From the NCBI RefSeq assembly GCF_023284065.1, contig NZ_JAKIKP010000005.1, positions 1 to 64,000 of the forward strand: 64,000 nt of DNA, in the 5' to 3' direction. The stretch is from Shewanella gaetbuli. Its GTDB lineage: Bacteria; Pseudomonadota; Gammaproteobacteria; Enterobacterales; Shewanellaceae. The translations under genes and the position numbers were made by a program. A model generated the notes under the pieces. The model was not told the DNA's origin. It saw only the letters and a list, made by a program, of their open reading frames with translations, and searched no databases. Positions 43,574 to 52,864 of the stretch are shown piece by piece; position 1 is the first letter of the stretch; the number at the start of each line of letters is the position of its first letter.

Positions 43574-44011
43574 TTTTAAATGATTGTGTTTGATGTTTAA
43601 CTATTTTTATCTTGTCATCACTGTAGTCAAACTTGTGCTTGGGAGTTTAAGTCAATCTTAGTGAATTCGGCAAACTAACTCGCTGATTAATGATGATTAT
43701 GCCTTTATATGATAATGGCATTTGAGAATAGATTGAGCACCAGCGGGCAATTATAACGTGAATAACAATACTGCTCTAGCGTGTTATTTAGCCCCTATAA
43801 TAGGGAAGTGGGCTGGTCATTTTATGGCTGACCCCCTAGGTTTGTTGCTAAAAAGTAAACGCCAAGTGTGGAATAATGGGTTATCGATCAATAAATGTAA
43901 GTTTTGACAGTTTAAAAGTGATCCAGCCCCCATGATTAACTTAAAAATACTTATGGTTTTGTGTGGCTTCGGGTAGAATGCCCACAAAAAGATGTACAGG
44001 TGTAAGCTAAA
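43574..44011. other. Intergenic region between divergent genes
   Basis: These 438 AT-rich bases separate the hydrolase-natAB operon from the acyl-CoA ligase. It should hold both promoters. A TTGACA at 43904 has no -10 match at a good distance. I see no convincing small ORF or structured RNA. Confidence 0.6.
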
Positions 44012-44026
44012 ATGGGTGGTAGTACA

Positions 44027-45814
44027 ATGTCTCTAGAAAAATATCATTTAGTTAAGTTGCTGCAGCAGCAAGGTCAAAGCTTGGGTGACGCAGTCGCGCT
44101 AGAAGGGTTTGAAACAGCAGCGCCATGGGATATGGTTTCATGGAAGCAGTTTGACACTATCACCAATAAAGTCGCACAGCTGTTAATTGATTTTGGTTTA
44201 CACAGCCAAGATAAAGTTGCAATTATTGCTAACAACTGTCCTCAGTGGACTTGTGCTGATGTTGGCGCACTTAAAGCCCGCAACATAGTGGTACCTGTTT
44301 ATCCAACAAATACCATTGAACAAGCAGTGTTTATTGTTAATGATGCACGTGCAAAAGTGGTTTTTGTTGATAATGAAGCGCAATACCATACCGCGTGTAA
44401 AATTCAAACTCAGTGCCCAAGCGTGCAGCATATTGTGGTATTTGATTCATCTGTAACGCTAGCCTCTAGTGAGCATTTTCATTTTGATGCATTACTTGCT
44501 TCAACACATTCAGCAGCTAGTGAAACTGAATTAACCAGCCGTTTAACCGCCGCCAATTTAGATGACCTACTGACGCTTATTTATACCTCAGGTACAACAG
44601 GCGACCCTAAAGGGGTGATGCTGGATTATCGCAATATTGCCTCAATGATTGAGCAGCATGATGATGAAATTGCCTTTAAACCCGGTGATGTGTCATTAGC
44701 ATTTTTACCATTAAGCCACGTGTTTGAGCGCGGTTGGAGTATGTATGTACTCTGCCGTGGTGGTCATAACGTGTATTTAAGTGACACTAACCGCGTAAAA
44801 GAAGCCATTGCCGCAGTGCGTCCACATACTTTATGTGTTGTGCCACGCTTTTTAGAAAAAGTGTATAGCGCTGTACATGACAAAGTGAATACCGCTCCAG
44901 CCTTACGTCAGAAATTATTCAACTGGGCAATAGGGGTAGGTGCGCGTCAATTTGAAGTTACCCAAGGCCGTAAAAAACCAAGCACAGGGTTAGCCATTCA
45001 ATGGAAGTTAGCCAACAAACTGGTGTTTAGTAAGTTACAAAACGTACTAGGTGGTCGCTTGAAGTTTATGCCTGTTGGCGGCGCGGCACTAGATGTCAAT
45101 GTGGGCGGCTTTTTCCACAGCATTGGCGTGCCGATTTTATGTGGTTATGGCATGACAGAAACCTGTGCCACGGTTACCTGTAACACGTTAAGTAATCGTG
45201 TACCGGGCTCAAACGGTAAACCATTACATGCCATGGAAGTGAAAATTGGCGCCAATAATGAAATTTTAGTGCGCGGCGAAACCGTGATGCGTGGTTACTA
45301 TAACCGCCCTGAAGATACCGCAGAAGCCTTTGAAGATGGCTGGTTAAAAACCGGTGATGCAGGTGTACTAGATGCTGAAGGTAACTTATACATTACAGAC
45401 CGCATTAAAGAGCTGATGAAAACATCTAATGGTAAATACATTGCGCCACAACGTGTAGAAGGCAAAGTGGGTTGTTGTCCTTTTGTTGAACAGGTTGCCA
45501 TTATTGCTGATGCTAGAAATTATGTCTCTGCGTTAATTGTACCGGCATTTGATGCGCTTGAAGCTTGGGCGACAGAAAAAGGCATTAAGGTTGAAAGCCC
45601 TATTGAGTTATTACGCAATAGCCAAGTAATTGAACACTTTGAGCATCGTTTGAAAGAGTTACAGCATGAGCTAGCAGGGTTTGAAAAAATTAAAAAGTTC
45701 ACCTTATTGCCAGAAGCATTTTCAATGGAAGCGGGATTAATTACCCCAACATTAAAACTGCGTCGTAAAAATATTTACAGTAAATACAACGAAGAAATTA
45801 ACGCAATGTATTAA
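44027..45814 (+). CDS. AMP-dependent long-chain acyl-CoA synthetase
   Basis: The protein of about 595 residues belongs to the acyl-CoA synthetase superfamily. It has the AMP-binding P-loop LIYTSGTTGDPKGVM, then FLPLSHVFERGW, GYGMTETCATVTCN and the TGD motif LKTGDAGVLD followed by ITDRIKELMKTSNGK. The layout matches the long-chain (eukaryote-like) branch rather than E. coli FadD. It activates fatty acids to acyl-CoA. The start could be ATG 44012 or 44027; both have weak ribosome binding sites. Confidence 0.9.
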   Translation: MSLEKYHLVKLLQQQGQSLGDAVALEGFETAAPWDMVSWKQFDTITNKVAQLLIDFGLHSQDKVAIIANNCPQWTCADVGALKARNIVVPVYPTNTIEQAVFIVNDARAKVVFVDNEAQYHTACKIQTQCPSVQHIVVFDSSVTLASSEHFHFDALLASTHSAASETELTSRLTAANLDDLLTLIYTSGTTGDPKGVMLDYRNIASMIEQHDDEIAFKPGDVSLAFLPLSHVFERGWSMYVLCRGGHNVYLSDTNRVKEAIAAVRPHTLCVVPRFLEKVYSAVHDKVNTAPALRQKLFNWAIGVGARQFEVTQGRKKPSTGLAIQWKLANKLVFSKLQNVLGGRLKFMPVGGAALDVNVGGFFHSIGVPILCGYGMTETCATVTCNTLSNRVPGSNGKPLHAMEVKIGANNEILVRGETVMRGYYNRPEDTAEAFEDGWLKTGDAGVLDAEGNLYITDRIKELMKTSNGKYIAPQRVEGKVGCCPFVEQVAIIADARNYVSALIVPAFDALEAWATEKGIKVESPIELLRNSQVIEHFEHRLKELQHELAGFEKIKKFTLLPEAFSMEAGLITPTLKLRRKNIYSKYNEEINAMY

Positions 45815-45841
45815 GGTGTTAGCTTGAGTTGATAACTTATT

Positions 45842-45861
45842 AAGGGCGCTTCGGTGCCCTT
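45842..45861 (+). terminator. UUCG-tetraloop hairpin after the acyl-CoA ligase
   Basis: AAGGGCGC-TTCG-GTGCCCTT forms an 8-bp stem with one G-T pair and a stable tetraloop, followed by a T-rich stretch. It is a probable intrinsic terminator. Confidence 0.75.
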
Positions 45862-46024
45862 GTTAGTGTTTGATTATGGTTATTTGTTTATTGACTCATC
45901 GTAAGAGTTGCATACACGCTTCTGAATTCCTCGCTTGTAATCTGGCGGCTAAATGTGTTTTATGACAGTAGAACATGATTGAGCAATAGGCTTAGCCATT
46001 TATCGTATTGAATATGGAGGCGGT

Positions 46025-46348
46025 ATGAATTATTTAGTTATTGCTTTTATGATTGTTATTCTGATTTTGAGTTATTTAAATATTATTGCCAGCGTAATAG
46101 TGGTTAAAGATATGGCAACTAAGCCAGCGATAAAAGCGGCAAGACTGGCTTTTATCTGGTTAATTCCTGTTGTGGGATGCATTTTAACTCTTCGATTCAC
46201 CTTTCAAGAACATGAGACCGCTATTCACAAAAAATGCCTGCCAAGGTTTATGACTTACTGGGTGTATGACGAGTCTACAACCAAAGCAAACCCTCTAAAA
46301 GATGATAATGACTTGAAATGCCAAACAGGATTTAGGTCTTTTCATTAG
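46025..46348 (+). CDS. Small membrane protein, PLDc_N-like
   Basis: The 107-residue protein has two membrane segments. The segment RLAFIWLIPVVGCILTLRFTF, with its WLIP-x-G core, resembles the phospholipase D-nuclease N-terminal (PLDc_N) module. No nuclease domain follows. ATG 46025 has GGAGGCGGT just upstream. Function unknown. Confidence 0.6.
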   Translation: MNYLVIAFMIVILILSYLNIIASVIVVKDMATKPAIKAARLAFIWLIPVVGCILTLRFTFQEHETAIHKKCLPRFMTYWVYDESTTKANPLKDDNDLKCQTGFRSFH

Positions 46349-46510
46349 TATCTTTTTGTTGATTTACTCTTATATTAATCAACTGGTTATTATTGCTGTT
46401 CGTTTATCATTACATCAATAAGTCTATTGGTGATAAAGACTTTTTTGATGATATGGAATAAACCTCATACAATGCTGCCACGCAAAAAATAACAATAATT
46501 AGGATGCTTT

Positions 46511-46912
46511 GTGACAGATAAACATTTTTCGATGGAATTAATGCCACGTTTTTGTGAAACCGACGCCCTTGGTCATATTAACAATACCGTGATTCCGGTG
46601 TGGTTTGAGGCGGCTCGTGATCCGGTTTTTGAAATTGTTAACCCAGGTCAAGACTTATCAAAATGGAACATGATTATTGCCGGTTTTACCATTGCCTTTA
46701 ATGCGCCCACTTTTTACGGCAAGGCGGTGGTGGTGAAAACTCATATTAGCCGTATTGGTAATAGTAGCTTTGAAATCACTCAAAGCTGTTGGCAACAAGG
46801 TAGGCAAACCGCTGAAGCAAAAACCACCATGGTGCATTACGATTATCAAACTGAAAAAAGCCAGCCACTTTCAGATGAAGTAAAACAGCAGTTATCCGCC
46901 TATACAGGCTAA
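46511..46912 (+). CDS. Acyl-CoA thioesterase, hotdog (4HBT) family
   Basis: The 133-residue protein has the 4HBT signature RFCETDALGHINNTVIPVWFEAARD, with the catalytic Asp in the T-D-A-x-G-H-I-N-N motif. It starts at GTG 46511 with AGGA upstream. It should hydrolyse acyl-CoA thioesters. A second family member is encoded convergently 100 bp away, which suggests an old duplication. Confidence 0.88.
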   Translation: MTDKHFSMELMPRFCETDALGHINNTVIPVWFEAARDPVFEIVNPGQDLSKWNMIIAGFTIAFNAPTFYGKAVVVKTHISRIGNSSFEITQSCWQQGRQTAEAKTTMVHYDYQTEKSQPLSDEVKQQLSAYTG

Positions 46913-47016
46913 GCGCGTTTGCGCAATATTGTTGTATTAAGCGTCAACGAGCATTACAACCGTTGACGCGATTAATGTAAGCCATGTTAACCCTCCACAA
47001 GACTCTTTTTCGTCGC

Positions 47017-47442
47017 TTACTTTTGGTGACTTTTTAGTGCCGCGAGTAAGGTGTCGTTGAGTTCAGCTTTTTTACCGGTTTTAAAGTTAAACATAACGAT
47101 ATTGGCCCAGCCGAGGGTAGTGATGGCTTGCTGCTGTTGACTGTAAGCGGTGTAGTGCATGGTAAAACGGTCTGATTTTATATCACTAATGCTTACCCCA
47201 ATCGTTAAAGTGTCGGGAAATGTCACCGGACGTTTATAACGTGCATTGGTTTCGCTGACAACGGGGCCAACCCCTGTTTTTTGTAATTCACCCAGTAAGT
47301 TAATTTGATTAAAAAAATCAATTCTGGCGGTTTCAAAATATCTGAAATAAACCACATTATTCACATGCTGTAGCGCATCCATTTCTCCCCAAACTACATT
47401 GATATCAGTGCGAATTGGGTGAGAGGCGATAAAATCTTCCAT
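47017..47442 (-). CDS. Acyl-CoA thioesterase, hotdog (4HBT) family
   Basis: The 141-residue protein has VVWGEMDALQHVNNVVYFRYFETARIDFF, the YbgC/FadM-type active-site segment with the catalytic Asp. RYKRPVTFPDTLTIGV is the second strand motif. It is a paralogue of the convergent upstream gene but clearly diverged. The physiological substrate is unknown. Confidence 0.88.
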   Translation of the reverse strand: MEDFIASHPIRTDINVVWGEMDALQHVNNVVYFRYFETARIDFFNQINLLGELQKTGVGPVVSETNARYKRPVTFPDTLTIGVSISDIKSDRFTMHYTAYSQQQQAITTLGWANIVMFNFKTGKKAELNDTLLAALKSHQK

Positions 47443-47702
47443 AGTAAAGCATCCTAAATTAAGCCGTAATAAGACGTGAATTAAACGGGTGTTTTAATTG
47501 TGTGATTAATTTAGCAATCATTCAGGTTAACAACAAGGCTTAACCGGTAATCAGTGAATGTTTAACTAGCTAAACTGTTAAGCTAGGTTTTTATAATTGG
47601 CTGAGGTATTTATCAGAAATAGTTATCTATACTTTAGTGAAAGTAGCATCAAGCAGCTTGTTTTCCTCGCTTGGCAGTGACAGTAACAATGGAGGTCAAT
47701 TT

Positions 47703-48698
47703 TTGAAGTATTCAGTGGGTTGTGCAGGGAGGGGATTACTTTGCTGTTTGGCCGTATTTTCTGTTAGTGGAGAAGAAAGTAACGTCGATCAATTTGCGGG
47801 TAATTTTGCCAAAAGTAATATTACCTCTGCCATGGTGCTCGCTGATGGCAACCTAGTGACTTTGGGGGTAGTGAATTTTAACCCTAATACCGTATTGGGT
47901 ATCAATAGACCCGAATTTGGTGATTCGGTTTCTTTACAAAGACGTAAAAAACTCAGTGTGTATAGTTTGCCTTATACCACGGATTGGTCAAAAAAGTCTG
48001 ACTGGCAAACCGCTATGTCGGCGCGAATATCTTACGTAGCTTCTCATGATGATCTTGCTTTGTCTGGTGATGGTTCTGCATTGAATGATTTTGACGAACA
48101 AAGTTACTTAGCGAAGTTTGAGTATTTATGGCGTTATTCAATCAATAACCAATGGACCTATAAAATGGGCGTTGGCGGTCAGTTTGTTGATTACCATAAC
48201 CGGCTTGATTTTGATGCCCAAGAGTACCCTTTACTGAGTGATGAAGTTGATGGCATTGTGTTTAATACTGCCTATAGAGCATTAATGTTTGACCCGTCAG
48301 TCGAGTTACATTTTGTGGACATGTTTTGGGGGCATAAGTGGCAATTTGTCAGTCGTATCAATTACGGTACAGGTAAGATGATTGAATATGATAATGCCTT
48401 GCAAAATGTCTCGCCAGAAGTCTTACGCTTTAGTAATTCGGTTATTTTTCATTATGAGTTTCCGTCGGTTTGGCAACGATACAATGAATTAAGGTTGTTA
48501 ATGAAGCGAGTCGATATTCACGGTGATGCTGTCGATGCTTTTGAAACGAATCATTATTATGAAGCGGGATTAGGCTGGCTGGTAGATACATCAAATGACT
48601 TGCCTATGTTAGATAATATAGGCTTGGGAGTGACAGTTAATTTTGGCAGTGCGCTGAGTGGCGGCAGTGTCGTTTTGTTATTTAATGAAGAAATTTAA
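47703..48698 (+). CDS. Solitary outer-membrane autotransporter-like beta-barrel protein
   Basis: The protein of about 331 residues has a signal peptide (MKYSVGCAGRGLLCCLAVFS) and alternating strand-turn segments to the end, closing with GVTVNFGSALSGGSVVLLF. It fits the solitary outer membrane autotransporter barrel family (Omp_AT) of Vibrio and Shewanella, which has a barrel and no passenger. I choose TTG 47703 because a perfect GGAGGT lies 6 bases upstream and the signal then starts normally. The frame extends to GTG 47637. Function unknown. Confidence 0.72.
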   Translation: MKYSVGCAGRGLLCCLAVFSVSGEESNVDQFAGNFAKSNITSAMVLADGNLVTLGVVNFNPNTVLGINRPEFGDSVSLQRRKKLSVYSLPYTTDWSKKSDWQTAMSARISYVASHDDLALSGDGSALNDFDEQSYLAKFEYLWRYSINNQWTYKMGVGGQFVDYHNRLDFDAQEYPLLSDEVDGIVFNTAYRALMFDPSVELHFVDMFWGHKWQFVSRINYGTGKMIEYDNALQNVSPEVLRFSNSVIFHYEFPSVWQRYNELRLLMKRVDIHGDAVDAFETNHYYEAGLGWLVDTSNDLPMLDNIGLGVTVNFGSALSGGSVVLLFNEEI

Positions 48699-48712
48699 TT
48701 GAGCCTATCCAT

Positions 48713-48744
48713 AAAAAAACGACCTATTTAAGGTCGTTTTTTTT
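48713..48744. terminator. Intrinsic terminator between convergent genes
   Basis: ACGACCT and AGGTCGT enclose a 5-base loop with A7 and T8 flanks. It serves both the barrel gene and mtnC. Confidence 0.9.
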
Positions 48745-48763
48745 GTTTATTTGAGCTGAACAA

Positions 48764-49441
48764 TTAACACTCTAGCTCATCAAAGGTGGTGATGGTGTTA
48801 AATTTTCCAGTTTTAATGCTTGGGTCTCTGACCATTTGGCAAGTCATCATTCCTGCGGCGTCAGCGGCTTTTAACTCATCAACTAAATCAGAAATAAATA
48901 GCATTTGCTTAGGTTTCAAGCTGATGGTGTTGCAAATATTGCTATAGGCTTGCTTATCAAGCTTGTTGCCTGTTCGCGTATCAAAGTGGCCGCTGAATTT
49001 AGCAGTGATGTCGCCTGAATCAGTATGGCTAAATAATAATCTTTGCGCGTCAGCAGAGCCTGAAGAAAAGCTATAAATACGAATGTTAGCGGCTAAAATG
49101 CGTTCGATATTGTCAATGAAGTCAGGGTAAATATGGCCAGTAAATTCAGAGTTGGCATAGCCTTGTTTCCAAATTAACCCTTGTAATGTTTTTAACGGGG
49201 TGACTTTACGGTCTTCATCAATCCACTGACATAAAATTTCGGTCACACGGGCTAAATCAGCATCGGGTTCTAAGGCAATATCTTTTACATCGCTAATGCA
49301 GTAATCAACAAGGGCATTGTGCTGATTTTTATCAAGAAAGTCTGCCATGGTATTTTTGGAGTAAGGGAATAAGACATCCTGAATAAAATTTAAATCGGTA
49401 GTAGTACCGGCAGTATCAACGATGATGGCTCTTATGCTCAT
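48764..49441 (-). CDS. mtnC: Acireductone synthase (enolase-phosphatase E1)
   Basis: This 225-residue HAD-superfamily enzyme of the methionine salvage pathway converts a diketo phosphate to acireductone. The motifs are [27 protein letters not shown] and [18 protein letters not shown]. The first motif usually reads DIEGTT; here the second acidic residue is replaced by Ala (DTAG), which deserves a check. I start at ATG 49441 (MSIRAI). No other salvage gene is adjacent in this window. Confidence 0.9.
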   Translation of the reverse strand: MSIRAIIVDTAGTTTDLNFIQDVLFPYSKNTMADFLDKNQHNALVDYCISDVKDIALEPDADLARVTEILCQWIDEDRKVTPLKTLQGLIWKQGYANSEFTGHIYPDFIDNIERILAANIRIYSFSSGSADAQRLLFSHTDSGDITAKFSGHFDTRTGNKLDKQAYSNICNTISLKPKQMLFISDLVDELKAADAAGMMTCQMVRDPSIKTGKFNTITTFDELEC

Positions 49442-49833
49442 AATGCTTAACGCTCCAAATAACAAAAATTGCTGGTGTTAGATCCTATGCTTTATTGGCT
49501 CTTATGGCTAGTGTAAATATGCTAAGTAGGGGAGGATTTGTGAATCAATACCGGCCCACTTACCAGAAAGACATATAGATTAGGTTTTTTAACCATGGTG
49601 TTTGAAATTTGTACTATATAAAACATGCTGTTAAGTTATTTTAATTAAACTAAAACGATACAAAGATAAGTATGCTTTATAGGAGTAAACTCGCACTACT
49701 GACGCTGATTTTATTATCAGTGGTCGAAACTGTTAGCAGATGCAAAATAACATAGCTGTTTTTTTGTGGTTATCGGGTAAGATAAATATCAATAAGTTAC
49801 CAAGCTTTAATGTCACTTTAAAAGGTATTAACG
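49442..49833. other. Intergenic region between mtnC and the dCMP deaminase gene
   Basis: These 392 bases are AT-rich and divergent in context. They contain one 27-codon frame at 49672 that I do not consider a gene. No clear operator or structured RNA was seen. Confidence 0.55.
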
Positions 49834-50283
49834 ATGATTTCTAAATGGGCAAAGCGATTTTTTCAAATGGCGGAGTTAGTTGGGTCGTGGAGTAAAGATC
49901 CTTCAACTCAAGTTGGCGCGGTGATCACCAAGCATAATCGTATTGTATCAGTGGGCTTTAATGGTTATCCCCACGGTATTTCAGACAGTGCTGAAACCGA
50001 TGATCGTGACATGAAGTTACTTAAAACCTTACATGCGGAAGAAAACGCCATTTTATTTGCTAAGCGAGATTTAGATGGTTGCGATATTTGGGTGACTCAT
50101 TTTCCTTGTCCAAACTGCGCGGCTAAAATTATTCAAACTGGTATTACAGGCGTGTTCTGCCCAGAACAAAGCGAAGATTTTTTATCACGCTGGGGTGAGA
50201 AGATTAAAATCAGCCAAGATATGTTTTTACAGGCGGGTGTTAAAGTGAATTGGTTACCCATGGAAGAGTTGAACTCAAATTAA
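49834..50283 (+). CDS. Deoxycytidylate (dCMP) deaminase family protein
   Basis: The 149-residue enzyme has the zinc-dependent deaminase motif LHAEENAI with the catalytic Glu, and the metal cysteines in FPCPNCAAKII. GAVITKHNRIVSVGFNGYPHG precedes them. These are diagnostic of dCMP deaminases, which make dUMP for thymidylate synthesis. It is monocistronic with a terminator right after. Confidence 0.93.
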   Translation: MISKWAKRFFQMAELVGSWSKDPSTQVGAVITKHNRIVSVGFNGYPHGISDSAETDDRDMKLLKTLHAEENAILFAKRDLDGCDIWVTHFPCPNCAAKIIQTGITGVFCPEQSEDFLSRWGEKIKISQDMFLQAGVKVNWLPMEELNSN

Positions 50284-50295
50284 TTATCTCTTTAA

Positions 50296-50330
50296 TTAAA
50301 GGCTGCTTTTTCAGGCGGCCTTTTTTATTT
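50296..50330 (+). terminator. Intrinsic terminator after the dCMP deaminase gene
   Basis: AAAGGCTGC pairs with GCGGCCTTT (one G-T pair) and is followed by TTTTTT. The stretch to 50502 beyond it is featureless and AT-rich. Confidence 0.85.
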
Positions 50331-50502
50331 GCAGTAACCTTTCAAGTATTATGTATATTTTTTGATGACTCACTACGCCCTTTCCTAGCAGAAGATTCTA
50401 TTGTTTTCTAATAAGAATTTGTCCTAACAAACCTGACACTTATATCCTGTTCATTAGGTTTTTATCAATAATATTATTATCAATTAGATTTTTCTTATGA
50501 AC

Positions 50503-50516
50503 ATGATCAACATCAA
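50503..50516. promoter_or_regulatory. Candidate FNR/EtrA box upstream of the otr cluster
   Basis: ATGAT-CAAC-ATCAA differs from the FNR consensus TTGAT-N4-ATCAA at a single base. It lies 93 bases upstream of the cytochrome ATG, a normal place for anaerobic activation of a respiratory gene. Regulation by FNR (EtrA) or Crp is inferred. Confidence 0.5.
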
Positions 50517-50608
50517 ATTATTATCCGTTACTTTTGAGTAACATTGTTAACAAGGTAGATAAATATTGATTTTCTCCCTTTACGATAAAAATAACTTGAG
50601 AGGTACTG

Positions 50609-50938
50609 ATGATGAAATTATTCACTCAATTAGGCGTTGTAATCGCTGTAATACTGACCTTGGGAGCCAGCGCGATTGCTGCAGATGGTGGTAACCCTAA
50701 AAAAGGCAAACATTTGTATAAAAAGCAATGCAAAGCTTGCCATAGCGTAAATAGTGAGGGGCCAGAGTTAACCCCCATGGCAAAAACAATGGGTCAGTGG
50801 GATCGTTTTTTTGAGCGTGACCAACACAAATCAAAACCTGAAGTTTTTAAGGCACTATCTGAACAAGAGCTAAAAGATATACAGCAGTTTTTGTATGATC
50901 ATGCGGCCGATTCAGAACAGCCCCAAACCTGCGGATAA
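50609..50938 (+). CDS. Monoheme c-type cytochrome
   Basis: The 109-residue protein has a signal peptide (MMKLFTQLGVVIAVILTLGASAIA) and one heme site, CKACH. NSEGPELTPMAKTM provides the likely distal Met. It is a small class I periplasmic cytochrome. GAGAGG precedes the first of two adjacent ATG codons. It is followed by a DUF3373 protein and Otr, the order I know from Shewanella otr loci. It may pass electrons to or from Otr. Confidence 0.9.
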   Translation: MMKLFTQLGVVIAVILTLGASAIAADGGNPKKGKHLYKKQCKACHSVNSEGPELTPMAKTMGQWDRFFERDQHKSKPEVFKALSEQELKDIQQFLYDHAADSEQPQTCG

Positions 50939-51100
50939 TAACGCAATTACCTAATTATTAAGTGGGTACTTTCCACTAAACCTTATCTAATTTGATTGAA
51001 TGTAGAAAAAATGAGGCATTACCTCAGGGCTTTCTGCAGCCAAAATTTAGCTAACAAGGGTGATTTACCAATGTTAGCGTAATAAAAAGGAAGCACTATT

Positions 51101-52828
51101 ATGCGTACCTTAATCTCGATTTTAATTGCCAATGTTTTAGCCTTAAGCAGCATAAACGTAATGGCCGACTCTTCACCTACAAACAATGACAGTCAAAAAA
51201 TAGCCGAATTACAGCGTCAGCTTGATGCTATCACCGATGAACTTGAAGATATGAGTAGTCGCGTGGATAAAACAGAAAGGCATACGGCCCTTGATAGAAT
51301 AAACATTACCGGTGATTTTAGAACCAAAGTGCACTCGTTGCATTATCAGAATGTGACTTGGAACCCTGCAATGAATGTTGATTTTTCTGACTTCGGCAAT
51401 AAAGCAATGTCTGGTGCTTTTGGTTTGCCTACAGATGAAAACTCACCGCTTGGACAAATGATGGCAGCAAACCCCAATTTGGCTCAAGCTTTTCAAAGTG
51501 GTCAATTACAAGGTGTATTACCTTATGTATTAGCGCCTAAAACTATTCAAGATATTGATAATGATTTGTTTTATACCACCAGACTTCGTCTAGATATTAA
51601 AGCTAAGGTTTGGAGTAACGTTAGCTTTTCTGGTCGTTTATCAATGTATAAAAATTGGGGTGACTCTACGGGTACTCAAGTGTTTGATTCCTGGCGCTCT
51701 TTCACTATGGATGGCACCAATAGCGGTAATACTAGTGGAGACTGGCTAAGGGTTGAACGAGCCTATTTTGATTGGCGTAATATTGGTGGTAGCCAAACTT
51801 ATTTATCCATTGGACGTCGCCCATCAACTTATGGCCCACCTAGCCATTACCGAGAAAATGAAAAGCGTGGTGGTACACCTTCTGGACATCTAGTTAATTT
51901 TAATTTTGATGGGGCAACTTTAGGTTACAACCTTGGTGAAATTACCGGTATCGAAGGGCAAGTTGTACGCTTTTGTTATGGTCAGGGGTTTGAATCGCAG
52001 TGGGGAAATGGCGAAATGTTCGGCGATATTGTTACCAAAGATACCCACTTAGGTGGCTTTAATATTGATGCTATTAATGATGGTAACCATTTCTTACAAC
52101 TGACTATTTTTGGCGCTAAAGACGTTAATGATGGGTTTAAAGGCACAATGGCATTTCCAACTCAGTTAGCAGGAATTTTTGCGCCTACTATGTATCAAGA
52201 TATGCAAAAGTTCGACAACTTCAACTTTGTCACTCGTGTTCAGCCAAGCGGTGTAATTGGTGACATGTATTTAGGTGGTGTTGGCTATGCCTTTGAAAGT
52301 GATGAAGACTTCAAAGTTTTTGGCTCATTAGGTTGGACTCGTGCTGAACCTAATGGTAACAGCGGCTTATTTGGTGGCATGTTAAGTGATGGGGTGTTTG
52401 AAGCAGAGCTTAATAATAATGGTACCGAGATCATTATGGTACCTAAATATGCGCAAGACCCTTCAGTTAAAGATGGTTATGGCATTTATGTGGGCATACA
52501 AATTCCCGCACCTCTAGGGAAGTTTGGCTTGGAATATAACTACGGTTCTGAATATTGGACACCTTTTACTCAAGCTCAAGACGATCCTATTGGTAGTAAA
52601 TTAGCGACTCGTGGTCATGTGGGTGAAGCCTATTATATTTTTGATATCAACCCTCGTATGTTCATCAAGCTTGCAGGGCTTTATTACGATTATGAATACA
52701 CCGGCAGCGGTACACCTGTTGGTGCACCACAAAAAATTGATGATGTTATCGCCGGCACCGCTTTTTCAATGCTGCCAGTAGTCGATACGGCTTACGATAT
52801 TAACGCTTCACTTACGGTGAATTTCTAA
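51101..52828 (+). CDS. DUF3373-family outer-membrane protein
   Basis: The 575-residue protein has a signal peptide, then a short coiled coil (about 28-60, KIAELQRQLDAITDELEDM). A long beta-rich region with many aromatic-ended strands follows, finishing in NASLTVNF with the C-terminal Phe typical of outer-membrane barrels. It fits DUF3373, putative porin-like proteins encoded beside cytochrome genes. Placed between the monoheme cytochrome and Otr, it could form a substrate channel. That is inference; it has no heme motifs. Confidence 0.8.
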   Translation: MRTLISILIANVLALSSINVMADSSPTNNDSQKIAELQRQLDAITDELEDMSSRVDKTERHTALDRINITGDFRTKVHSLHYQNVTWNPAMNVDFSDFGNKAMSGAFGLPTDENSPLGQMMAANPNLAQAFQSGQLQGVLPYVLAPKTIQDIDNDLFYTTRLRLDIKAKVWSNVSFSGRLSMYKNWGDSTGTQVFDSWRSFTMDGTNSGNTSGDWLRVERAYFDWRNIGGSQTYLSIGRRPSTYGPPSHYRENEKRGGTPSGHLVNFNFDGATLGYNLGEITGIEGQVVRFCYGQGFESQWGNGEMFGDIVTKDTHLGGFNIDAINDGNHFLQLTIFGAKDVNDGFKGTMAFPTQLAGIFAPTMYQDMQKFDNFNFVTRVQPSGVIGDMYLGGVGYAFESDEDFKVFGSLGWTRAEPNGNSGLFGGMLSDGVFEAELNNNGTEIIMVPKYAQDPSVKDGYGIYVGIQIPAPLGKFGLEYNYGSEYWTPFTQAQDDPIGSKLATRGHVGEAYYIFDINPRMFIKLAGLYYDYEYTGSGTPVGAPQKIDDVIAGTAFSMLPVVDTAYDINASLTVNF

Positions 52829-52864
52829 TCATGGTACCTCGAGCCAGAGGTTAAGGAGTCAATA

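Noticed and set aside
43904-43936. Possible sigma-70 promoter with TTGACA ahead of the acyl-CoA ligase
   Set aside because: The only -10-like hexamer (CATGAT) is 21 bases away, too far for a normal promoter.
49672-49755. 27-codon frame starting MLYRSKLALLTLILLS before the dCMP deaminase gene
   Set aside because: It looks like a signal peptide but has no ribosome binding site or continuation, so chance is the simplest reading.
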